From an uncultured Bacteroidota bacterium (lineage in GTDB: Bacteria; Bacteroidota; Bacteroidia; 2-12-FULL-35-15), in assembly GCA_903847205.1 (NCBI GenBank), contig CAINDA010000045.1, positions 62,001 to 126,000 of the forward strand: 64,000 bases of DNA. Direction: 5' to 3'. Below are positions 27,170 through 34,204 of this stretch, one piece after another (within the stretch, counting starts at the first letter, position 1; the number at the start of each line of letters is the position of its first letter). Made by a program: the position numbers and the translations under genes. The notes beneath the pieces are model-generated. The model made no database searches and had not been told where the DNA came from. It saw only the letters and a program-made list of their open reading frames with translations.

Positions 27170-27304
27170 TTTTTGCAGTTGATTTTATAATCTACGAATG
27201 AAATTTTAATCGCTTTAGTGCACAAAAGTTTTTAGTAAACTGATTTGCATCATATTAATTTCGTTTGCCAAATACAACCTTTGTAATCATTAATTCATAA
27301 TGGT

Positions 27305-27673
27305 TTGAAAAGAATAATCTCAATATTACTCCTCTTTGGAATCCTTCTGCAAACATTCAATCAGTTCATTATTATTGCCAATTACGAAATTAATAAAGAA
27401 TATATAACAAAAAAATTCTGCGAAAATAAAGACAAGCCCAAAATGCATTGTAATGGGAAATGTCACATGATGAAACAAATAAAAGAACAAGAGAAAAAAG
27501 AAAACGCCCCGGTAAATAATCTTAAAGAAAAATTAGAGATACAATTATTTGCCGACTGCAAAACAACAATTGAATTTCTTAATCCTTTTACAATAATTAA
27601 ACATAACTCTTTTTATTCTGCAAGTAAATCCAAATCATATTTACTTTCCGTTTTTCATCCGCCTGCCTGTTAG
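27305..27673 (+). CDS. Small membrane-anchored HCNGKCH-motif protein
   Basis: 122 residues from a TTG (the only ATG nearby is followed by a stop). One hydrophobic N-terminal segment, then 'NYEINKEYITKKFCENKDKP' and the Cys/His motif HCNGKCHMMK, then a Lys/Glu-rich stretch and 'VFHPPAC' at the end. It has a paralogue at 29709-30080 with the same order of elements. Such proteins sit beside metal-related TonB receptor and copper genes in Bacteroidota; the CxxxCH-type cluster suggests periplasmic metal binding. It is not a c-type heme motif (CNGKCH has three residues between Cys). Confidence 0.75.
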   Translation: MKRIISILLLFGILLQTFNQFIIIANYEINKEYITKKFCENKDKPKMHCNGKCHMMKQIKEQEKKENAPVNNLKEKLEIQLFADCKTTIEFLNPFTIIKHNSFYSASKSKSYLLSVFHPPAC

Positions 27674-27848
27674 TTTTTTCTTCAAGTAATTTACCATTGT
27701 CAGTTTCAACAGCTAAAATTGCTATTTGAGCAGCTATATCCGTATGCCTCTATATTGGTGTTACTGCGTCAAAATTATTTAAAGTCTTTCGGCTCTGGTA
27801 TTAATACAAAACAAAATAGTTTTCAAATGGAAAATCTTATAAAATGAG

Positions 27849-27911
27849 ATTATTCCATTGCTGGCTGCCTCTTGCATATTTTTATGTATTAAAGGGCTTG
27901 CATGGAATAAT
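27849..27911. repeat. 10-bp inverted repeat upstream of the Fe-S protein gene
   Basis: ATTATTCCAT (27849-27858) and ATGGAATAAT (27902-27911) are a perfect inverted pair with a 43-base loop, 57 bases before the ATG of the ferredoxin-type gene. Apart from this, 27674-27967 shows nothing I recognise. Confidence 0.45.
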
Positions 27912-27967
27912 AGGGTGAAACTTTATTATCAAAAAAAATATCACAAAGAACATTAATACTTAAAGAT

Positions 27968-28960
27968 ATGTTAAATACAGAAAATAATAATGAAAACGCC
28001 AGTCTCAATAATGAGGCTGGGAAGGAAGAAACCGCCAAGCCTAAATCTAAAGAAGAAGGCAGGCGCAAATTTCTAAAATTTGGAGCTCTGGCTGCACTTG
28101 GACTCACTGCGGCCGGCTGCGGGTGGAAAGACGCCGCGGATGAGAAACAATCCGGAGAAAAAGTGAAATTTATTAATCCCAATGATGGAAAAGTTTACGA
28201 AGCCGATGCCTCTCTGATTGAAGAATATAAGGTACCGCCTGTAACTGCCACCGAAGCACGAATAGGTATCCCTAACCGAAAATTTGTAATGGTGATTGAT
28301 CTGAGCAGGTGTGAAGGATGCAGGAAATGCACTATGGCTAATCAGAAAGCTCACTTTATCCCATCTGACCGGGAATGGATGAAAGTTTTCAAAATGCAGG
28401 AATCAAAGGAGACTGCACCGTATTTTATGCCTCGGCCATGCTTTCATTGCGACAAACCGCTTTGTACAAAAGTTTGTCCGGTAAATGCGACTTTCAAGAG
28501 GCAGGACGGGATTGTACTTATTGACAATGAAAGGTGCATCGGCTGCAGAAGCTGTATGGCTGCTTGTCCATATTCTGCGCGCTCTTTTAACTGGAGTGAT
28601 CCAAGCGCAGAAGAAATGGCCGCAGTCGGCAATATTCCATATACTCCGGAAAGAGGTTTTCCGAGAAAAAAGGGAACTGTTGAGAAATGTGATTTCTGCC
28701 CAGATATGGCAAGACAGGGAAAATTGCCGCATTGTGTGAGCGGCTGCCCAATGGGAACTCTTTATTTTGGAGATCAGAATGAAGATGCGGTAACCAATGG
28801 ATTAGGACAAACTGTAAAGTTCAGCCAATTCATTGAGGATAATGCAGGTTACCGCTATATGGAAGAATTAGGAACAGAACCCCGTGTGTATTATCTGCCA
28901 CCTAAAAACAGAAGAGGTCACCTGCCAGATATGAATAGTGACGTAAAAGAAAAATGTTAA
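27968..28960 (+). CDS. Four-cluster ferredoxin-type electron-transfer protein (DMSO reductase beta-like)
   Basis: 330 residues. The start has a twin-arginine-like 'GRRKFLKFGALAALG' with a following Cys (TAAGC, lipobox-like), so it is exported and perhaps lipid-anchored. Cys motifs: C-x2-C-x2-C-x3-Asn (fourth Cys missing; 'CEGCRKCTMAN'), C-x2-C-x4-C-x3-C, C-x2-C-x2-C-x3-C, and C-x2-C-x11-C-x3-C. This is the NrfC/TtrB/PsrB-type beta subunit. No molybdopterin subunit or NrfD-like anchor is adjacent, making it an orphan. Its context of metal-binding proteins is unusual for this family. Confidence 0.85.
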   Translation: MLNTENNNENASLNNEAGKEETAKPKSKEEGRRKFLKFGALAALGLTAAGCGWKDAADEKQSGEKVKFINPNDGKVYEADASLIEEYKVPPVTATEARIGIPNRKFVMVIDLSRCEGCRKCTMANQKAHFIPSDREWMKVFKMQESKETAPYFMPRPCFHCDKPLCTKVCPVNATFKRQDGIVLIDNERCIGCRSCMAACPYSARSFNWSDPSAEEMAAVGNIPYTPERGFPRKKGTVEKCDFCPDMARQGKLPHCVSGCPMGTLYFGDQNEDAVTNGLGQTVKFSQFIEDNAGYRYMEELGTEPRVYYLPPKNRRGHLPDMNSDVKEKC

Positions 28961-28979
28961 AAAAATAACATAGAATAAA

Positions 28980-29159
28980 ATGAAAAATTTGAAAATTACA
29001 GAGAAGGAAATCCAACCTATTGCAGGAAATGTATTGTTCCTCAATGTTTACTTTAAATACCTTGAAAGGATTATCAAAAAAGAAAAAGATGAACTCAGAA
29101 AACAGGGCATTTCATTCTATGATTTATTAAAACAAACCAATCAAATTACTAAAATATGA
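28980..29159 (+). CDS. Small hypothetical protein (59 aa)
   Basis: An ATG-to-TGA frame of 59 codons starting 19 bases after the Fe-S protein stop: 'MKNLKITEKEIQPIAGN', then an amphipathic helix with YLERIIKKEKDEL. Lys/Ile rich, no signal peptide. Position and composition suggest a real, probably co-transcribed gene. Function unknown. Confidence 0.55.
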   Translation: MKNLKITEKEIQPIAGNVLFLNVYFKYLERIIKKEKDELRKQGISFYDLLKQTNQITKI

Positions 29160-29247
29160 ACGGGTGGAAACTCTTCTGCTTTTTTAGCTCGCAAAGAACA
29201 TTTTTCACGGAAGGGTTTCTATCCCCCGTTCACCAAAAATTAAAATT

Positions 29248-29553
29248 ATGAAACAATTAAAAAAAATAATCCTGTTCAACCTTTTGTTAAACATAGTCTA
29301 TTTAATGTTTCCTTCATGTAATCATCCGAATTTTAAAAATCCATCAAGGGAAATCATTTCTTCGGCAGATACCACGGCATCAAAAACAAAGCACAATTTT
29401 AACTTGGTGTCGAATACCGATTTGGTTTGCGGTATATCAATAAAAGAATATTGTTCCGATACTTCAGTTTATCAGAAAAAAACTTATGGCTTCTGCTGTA
29501 GCGGCTGCAAATATGAATTTGATCATCATCCCAAAAAGTATGTAAAACAATAA
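29248..29553 (+). CDS. YHS-domain lipoprotein
   Basis: 101 residues. Signal peptide with lipobox 'FPSC', a linker, then a C-terminal YHS/TRASH-like domain: 'LVCGISIKEYCSD', 'KTYGFCCSGCKYEFDHHPKKYV'. YHS domains bind heavy metals through the first Cys and the CxxC-like pair and occur in copper ATPases and copper-resistance proteins. Here the domain is periplasmic on a lipid anchor. Placed between the Fe-S gene and the second HCNGKCH gene; supports a metal-handling role for the region. Confidence 0.85.
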   Translation: MKQLKKIILFNLLLNIVYLMFPSCNHPNFKNPSREIISSADTTASKTKHNFNLVSNTDLVCGISIKEYCSDTSVYQKKTYGFCCSGCKYEFDHHPKKYVKQ

Positions 29554-29708
29554 AAACAATCTTGGGAATCATTATCAATTTCAAAAGCTATTTATAGAAT
29601 TATTATTGGAAGTCCCATTAAGTGAGAGGATTTTTATTTCAAGAGATTTTTAATTTACTGCTGAAATAGTTAATATCTTTGCGTAGCAAAAGATTAATTA
29701 CAAAAAAA

Positions 29709-30080
29709 TTGAAATCCCTCATTGCCATATTATTAGCTTCAGTGTTTATATTTCAATCGGCAGTAAAGCTATTGATTATGACAGATTATGAACTTAATAA
29801 GGATTATATTTCTAAAAACCTCTGTGAGAACAAAGCAAAACCTATGCTGCATTGCAACGGTAAATGCCACTTAAAAAAAGAATTAGCAAAGCAGGACAAA
29901 AAAGAAAACTCTCCTCCTTATCAAAACATTAAAGACAAATTTGAAATTCAGTATTTTTCTAAGGCTTTGTTATTTGAGTTTAATGAACCTGCTCTAATTG
30001 ATAAATCAAATTTCATGTATTCTTTTTTTATTCCGCTGGTTTCTTCTACTTCTATTTTTCATCCCCCGCCTCAGGCATAA
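29709..30080 (+). CDS. Small membrane-anchored HCNGKCH-motif protein, second copy
   Basis: 123 residues from the TTG at 29709, chosen because it aligns with the TTG start of the paralogue at 27305; a TTG at 29679 would add ten residues. One hydrophobic N-terminal segment, 'DYELNKDYISKNLCENKAKP', HCNGKCHLKK, a Lys-rich stretch and 'IFHPPPQA' at the end. Same architecture as the first copy, differing in the His-Met/His-Leu after the motif. Duplicated metal-binding protein by inference. Confidence 0.75.
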   Translation: MKSLIAILLASVFIFQSAVKLLIMTDYELNKDYISKNLCENKAKPMLHCNGKCHLKKELAKQDKKENSPPYQNIKDKFEIQYFSKALLFEFNEPALIDKSNFMYSFFIPLVSSTSIFHPPPQA

Positions 30081-30277
30081 GATATGATGCATAAGCATCG
30101 CCACTGCTTCCGTTACTAATAAATAGATTTATCAAATCCGCTTCAATATTTCCTGAAGGAATATTTCTTCATGATTTATTTTTTCTTTATTAACGTTTCA
30201 TGGCATTCTTCAGCCCATACATTGTATGCTGGCTTATTAATTTCTTTTTAAAATATAAAACCTTAAAAAAATACAAA

Positions 30278-31060
30278 ATGAAAACTATTAAAATAATTAT
30301 TGCCTGCTTTATCACTGCTGCCTTTTTCACATTAAACTCCTGCAAAAAGGATACACCTGCCGTCGTTACCCCTCCACTTGCGAACGGCACATTGCTGTTT
30401 CATCTCCATACCGATGTTGATACTGCTGAAGTTCCTGACTACGTTACCGTTAATGTAATGAGCAGCCACCGTAAAATTTTAGTGACAAAAGCACAGCTTT
30501 ATATATCAGGAATACAGCTTGTAAAAATGGATGGTTCCACTTATGATGTACCGGGTGTTATCATCTTAAAAAAACAACAAGAGGAAGTTTGTACAGTCGG
30601 CAGTGTTCCTGCCGGGAATTATAAATCGGTAAAATTTAATGTCGGTTTAAGCACGGCTGTGAATAGTGCAGTTCCGGCAGCAGCAGACAGTACACTTAAT
30701 CAGCCTGCTATGTGGTTTGGTGGAACAGCACAGCCTTCGGGATTTGTTTTTGTAAACTTTCAAGGAACTATTGATACTACAACTGCCGCCAATGGCAGTA
30801 TTTCTCAGATGCAGCCTTTCTCTTATAAGATAGGTACAAATACAAATCTGAAAAATGTTGCAATGCCGGTTCAAAATTATACGGTATCGCCTAATCAGGT
30901 TCAATATGTTCACATGATTATTGATTATAATAAATTATTCAACGGTATTCAGCTGAATGTTAACAGCAACTTAATTATGAATACAACCACAGCTAATGCA
31001 GGAACGCTTGGTACAATGATTGCCAATAATATTCCGCTGATGTTCAGTTATGAAATGTAA
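30278..31060 (+). CDS. MbnP-family copper-binding-type lipoprotein
   Basis: 260 residues from the ATG at 30278; the upstream ATG at 30200 gives a non-signal leader and is rejected. Lipobox 'LNSC' with Cys22. The mature part has 'GTLLFHLHTDVD', 'LVTKAQLYISGIQLV', 'GSVPAGNYKSVKFNVGL' and 'QPAMWFGGTAQPSGFVFVNFQG', which match the MbnP-like domain; in MbnP the Trp in the MW stretch region lies in the copper site and is oxidised to kynurenine by its partner MbnH. No MbnH peroxidase is nearby; instead the next gene, overlapping by 11 bases, encodes a small cytochrome-like lipoprotein. Confidence 0.85.
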   Translation: MKTIKIIIACFITAAFFTLNSCKKDTPAVVTPPLANGTLLFHLHTDVDTAEVPDYVTVNVMSSHRKILVTKAQLYISGIQLVKMDGSTYDVPGVIILKKQQEEVCTVGSVPAGNYKSVKFNVGLSTAVNSAVPAAADSTLNQPAMWFGGTAQPSGFVFVNFQGTIDTTTAANGSISQMQPFSYKIGTNTNLKNVAMPVQNYTVSPNQVQYVHMIIDYNKLFNGIQLNVNSNLIMNTTTANAGTLGTMIANNIPLMFSYEM

Positions 31061-31457
31061 AATAAGTGCGTATAAAAAAACAGTGATGCCAATAATTATC
31101 GGCATCACTGTTTTTTCTTGTACTTACACAAAAGGCGACCTTCAAGTGGATTGCATTATGCCCAATACTGTTTCATTCCATCAGGATATACTCCCGATTT
31201 TTAATTCTCAATGCAATATTTCCGGCTGTCATACAAGCGGTGTTCATGCTGGCAATTTAAATTTAGAAGCAGCTGTAGCATACAGTCAATTGATGCAGCC
31301 CGGAAAAGGTTATATTGATACACTAAACCCCGAATACAGTGTTTTATATAATAAACTCATCACAACAACTAATCCTATGCCTCTATCAGGGAAATTGGAT
31401 AACTGCAAAATTAATCTTGTATTAAAATGGATTCAGCAAAAAGCAAAAAATAATTGA
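31050..31457 (+). CDS. Small cytochrome-c-like lipoprotein with C-x4-CH motif
   Basis: 135 residues; start overlaps the MbnP-family gene by 11 bases, so translation is probably coupled. Lipobox-like VFSC (Cys24). 'FHQDILPIFNSQCNISGCHTSG' contains Cys55-x4-Cys60-His61, and 'NPMPLSGKL' offers Met110 as an axial ligand. This is the layout of planctomycete-type cytochrome c domains that use C-x4-CH. Heme attachment with the longer spacing is uncertain. Probably an electron partner of the MbnP-like protein. Confidence 0.8.
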   Translation: MKCKISAYKKTVMPIIIGITVFSCTYTKGDLQVDCIMPNTVSFHQDILPIFNSQCNISGCHTSGVHAGNLNLEAAVAYSQLMQPGKGYIDTLNPEYSVLYNKLITTTNPMPLSGKLDNCKINLVLKWIQQKAKNN

Positions 31458-31530
31458 AAAACGATTTTGCAAAAACAAAAAACAAAACTTTTTTTATTCT
31501 ATAAATTTATAAAACGTAAAATTTAATATC

Positions 31531-32496
31531 ATGAAACAAAAACTATTTTTTTGTGTGACAACACTACTTATGGCTTTTACAGGAACAGCACAAGTTAGAA
31601 AAGACAGTATCAGTGCTGTTCCAGTTTCACTCAGTCCTGCTATCCGCAATATGGATACGCGTGAACTCTTTTCGAGGAAAGGGAAATTTTTCTTTTTCTG
31701 GGGTTATAACCGTGCAGCATATAGCAACAGCGATATTCATTTTAAAGGTGACGGGTATAACTTTACAATCACAAACATTACAGCAAAACAAGAGCCTGTA
31801 GGTCATGATTTCCTGACTTACATTAAACCCAATACCTTTACTATACCGCAGTTCAATACCCGGATTGGTTATTATATTAATGATAAAACTTTTATTTCGT
31901 TTGGCACAGATCACATGAAGTATTCAATTGATAAGCAAATAACACGCCTCACAGGTACGATTACAAAAGATAATAATAACGGTAAAAACATAGGCACTTA
32001 TAATAATACTGAAGTTGTGGTTGGAGAAAATAGCGAAAATCAAACTCACGAACCTTCTGTTACTGATTCACTAAAGCGAGGTTTTGTATCAGAATTTGAG
32101 CATTGTGACGGATTAAATGACGTGAGTGTAGAATTGGGAAGAATAGAACAGTTGTGGATTTCTAATAACCGCAAACATGCGCTGGCAGTTACAGGCACAG
32201 TAAATTCCGGCATGTTGGTTCCTGATACGGATGCAGATGTATTAGGATATGATCCCAGACATGATATGACAACAGGAAAAAAAGCCTATCATATAGCAGG
32301 ATATAGCTTTTCGGCAAGTATGGGATTAGAATTTGATTTCTATAAAAACTTTTTTCTCCTCGCTCGTTTGAAAGCTGGATACATCAATTTGCCTGATGCC
32401 TATACAACAGTTGAAGGAGGCAGGGCAAGCCAGCATTTTAATTTTATTGAACCGATGTTAGTGGTGGGTTATTCCCGTTCATTTGGTAAAAAATAA
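31531..32496 (+). CDS. Outer membrane beta-barrel protein
   Basis: 321 residues with a signal peptide (...FTGTAQ). The mature protein alternates in beta strands (FFFFWGYNRAAYS, FNTRIGYYINDKTFISFGTDHMKY, FLLARLKAGYINL) and ends 'VVGYSRSFGKK'. It contains an extended hydrophilic section (~150-200, Asn/Glu/Thr rich) that could be a surface loop. It lies 73 bases after the cytochrome-like gene and may belong to the same transcript as MbnP. Substrate unknown. Confidence 0.75.
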   Translation: MKQKLFFCVTTLLMAFTGTAQVRKDSISAVPVSLSPAIRNMDTRELFSRKGKFFFFWGYNRAAYSNSDIHFKGDGYNFTITNITAKQEPVGHDFLTYIKPNTFTIPQFNTRIGYYINDKTFISFGTDHMKYSIDKQITRLTGTITKDNNNGKNIGTYNNTEVVVGENSENQTHEPSVTDSLKRGFVSEFEHCDGLNDVSVELGRIEQLWISNNRKHALAVTGTVNSGMLVPDTDADVLGYDPRHDMTTGKKAYHIAGYSFSASMGLEFDFYKNFFLLARLKAGYINLPDAYTTVEGGRASQHFNFIEPMLVVGYSRSFGKK

Positions 32497-32564
32497 TGAG
32501 TTGAAAATTTATAACTATACAAACTTTAAGATTTATTAACGCATTAAAAACATATCTATAATCC

Positions 32565-32957
32565 ATGAAACAAAAAATCATTTCAAGTTTAGTAATGATA
32601 ATATTACTAAGCTCCTGTAAAAAAGCAGGATTGGGTGGAGACAATATAATAATTGCTTACCCGCAGCATCACGGTAAGTCTATTTTCAGTCAAAGCACTC
32701 CAAATTATAGGGATACCATTTACGTTAAGTTCAATGCTACAGAATTGCCGAGTACTAATCCTAAGGACTTCGATAAAGCATTTATTGGAGAGGTTGGAAA
32801 AAATTATGTTCAGATTAATGGTTTGCAAATAGGAAAGTATTTTTTATATGGGGTTGGATGGGATACCACCGGGCCTTATCGCGTTTCTGGCGGTATTCCC
32901 ATTGAATTGAAACAATTAACAGCTAAAACCATAATTAATGTGCCGGTAACAGAATAG
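32565..32957 (+). CDS. Small lipoprotein, paralogue of the one at 25115
   Basis: 130 residues with lipobox 'LSSC' (then KK). Shares with the 25115 gene the MKQK start, DTIYVKFN, an 'LP-S-NPKDFDKAF' stretch, 'LQIGKYFLYGVGWD' and a 'SGGIPIEL' near the end. The two copies follow different neighbours (methionine-rich barrel versus MbnP-cytochrome-barrel set) and bracket the metal-related gene run. Function unknown. Confidence 0.8.
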   Translation: MKQKIISSLVMIILLSSCKKAGLGGDNIIIAYPQHHGKSIFSQSTPNYRDTIYVKFNATELPSTNPKDFDKAFIGEVGKNYVQINGLQIGKYFLYGVGWDTTGPYRVSGGIPIELKQLTAKTIINVPVTE

Positions 32958-33003
32958 AAGGAAATGTTTGATTAATCTGTAATCATTCTAATGTTTTTTA
33001 ATT

Positions 33004-33058
33004 TTTTTACATAGCTTTTCAATTACTTCTTATATGGTTCTTAATTACTATGTAAAAA
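33004..33058. repeat. 11-bp phased repeat array enclosed by an 11-bp perfect inverted repeat
   Basis: TTTTTACATAG (33004-33014) and CTATGTAAAAA (33048-33058) form a perfect inverted repeat. The 33 bases between them are exactly three 11-base steps. On the minus strand, units at 33040-33050, 33029-33039 and 33018-33028 carry the TTAAG/ATATAAG words also found at 21720-21774 and 41687-41741. No minus-strand gene follows; the neighbours are plus-strand genes on both sides. A TAATTTTG box (33075-33082) could start the next gene. Confidence 0.6.
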
Positions 33059-33233
33059 GAATTGACATCAATTAATTTTGCAGACTCGCATTCTTTAATC
33101 ATTAATAATGGTACGTTTCACTTATTTAAGTATTTATTTTAATTTATTGGAATAGTACTTATCGTATAGGTATTTTATTTATTCTCATGATATTTTTTTT
33201 ACATTTGGTAAAAAAAATTTAAATATTTATAAG

Positions 33234-33473
33234 ATGGGTAATTTTATTCCAATTTTTGATGGAGCTGTAAGCGCTTCAAAAAAAAATTTTTATGATGAAC
33301 GATTTAAAATTGCATACAATAATAACAAAACCTATTTTGACCAATTCCCCGATACAATTGAGGTGCATTTTAATAGTGATTATATCCCTTTTATAAAGCT
33401 GCTTGGTAACTTTAAACACGATGAGGTTTCTTCGCATATTGAGAAAATTAAAGGTATTCTGAATAAAATGTAA
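33234..33473 (+). CDS. Small hypothetical protein (79 aa)
   Basis: 79 residues with no signal peptide: 'MGNFIPIFDGAVSASKKNF...', ending 'HIEKIKGILNKM'. Mixed alpha/beta, basic, aromatic-rich. It stands alone between the phased-repeat region and the sulfite-oxidase-fold gene. A possible promoter box lies 150 bases upstream. No family recognised; supported by frame and gap. Confidence 0.55.
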   Translation: MGNFIPIFDGAVSASKKNFYDERFKIAYNNNKTYFDQFPDTIEVHFNSDYIPFIKLLGNFKHDEVSSHIEKIKGILNKM

Positions 33474-33578
33474 TTCGTTTAGAATTATGTTCCTCTTCTA
33501 AAAGCTCAATCATTCTTTTATCACCACACTTTTTTTTATAAAATCCTCTACGATGTTTAGTACACATAATTTAACCCC

Positions 33579-34172
33579 ATGAAAAACATCGCAAAAATCA
33601 CTACCACATTTTTTGTTGCATTTACTTTCGGCATGTGCAATAATGTAAAGAAACAAGATAGTAGTGGTACATCTTCCGTGAAAAACAAAGAGGCGTGTAT
33701 GATCCCCATTTCGATCAGTGATAGTGCAAAATATTTGAGCAAGCAATTGGAAATAAAAGGTGAAGTTGAGTTTCCATTGATACTAACTGTTGATTCTTTA
33801 AAACAAATGAAGATAACTGCCATCGACAGTTTTAAAGTAGTTTGTCAAAGCGGTGGAACAATGAAACAAAATATAAGTTGTAAGGGGGTGCTTTTAAAAG
33901 ATATATTGGAAAAGGCAAAAATAAAACAAATCAATCATAAAGACCGCAACTTTTACATTGTTGCAAGAGCGGCAGACGATTACAAAGCAACATTCTCTTG
34001 GGCTGAATTATTTAACAATCCCACAGGAGAGCATACTTATGTGATTTTTGAAGAAAATGGTTTACCTATAAAACAAAAAGGCGACATGATTTTAATTTGC
34101 ACGAATGATATTAAGACAGGCCCTCGTCATGTATTTTGGTTAAAAAGTATTGAGGTAAATAGAGTTAATTAA
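33579..34172 (+). CDS. Exported small protein with sulfite-oxidase (molybdopterin-domain) fold
   Basis: 197 residues; the N-terminus is a signal peptide with a Cys (GMC) possibly lipidated. The mature part fits the oxidoreductase molybdopterin-binding domain: 'LILTVDSLKQMKITAIDSFKVVCQSGG', 'CKGVLLKDILEKAKI', 'YIVARAADDYKATFSWAELFN', 'GDMILICTNDIKTGPRHVFWLKSIEV'. The Cys in VVCQSGG is near the place of the pterin-coordinating Cys, but the domain is short, so cofactor binding is doubtful. Convergent with the aminopeptidase gene downstream. Confidence 0.75.
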   Translation: MKNIAKITTTFFVAFTFGMCNNVKKQDSSGTSSVKNKEACMIPISISDSAKYLSKQLEIKGEVEFPLILTVDSLKQMKITAIDSFKVVCQSGGTMKQNISCKGVLLKDILEKAKIKQINHKDRNFYIVARAADDYKATFSWAELFNNPTGEHTYVIFEENGLPIKQKGDMILICTNDIKTGPRHVFWLKSIEVNRVN

Positions 34173-34204
34173 AATAAATTATAGTGCTATCCGAACATTC
34201 CAAA

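Noticed and set aside
27305-27673. HCNGKCH motif considered as a c-type heme site
   Set aside because: The spacing is Cys-x3-Cys-His and there is only one motif with no axial Met context; a metal-binding site is more likely.
33579-34172. Functional molybdoenzyme
   Set aside because: The domain is short and no dimerisation domain, cytochrome or cofactor genes are nearby; kept only as a fold assignment.
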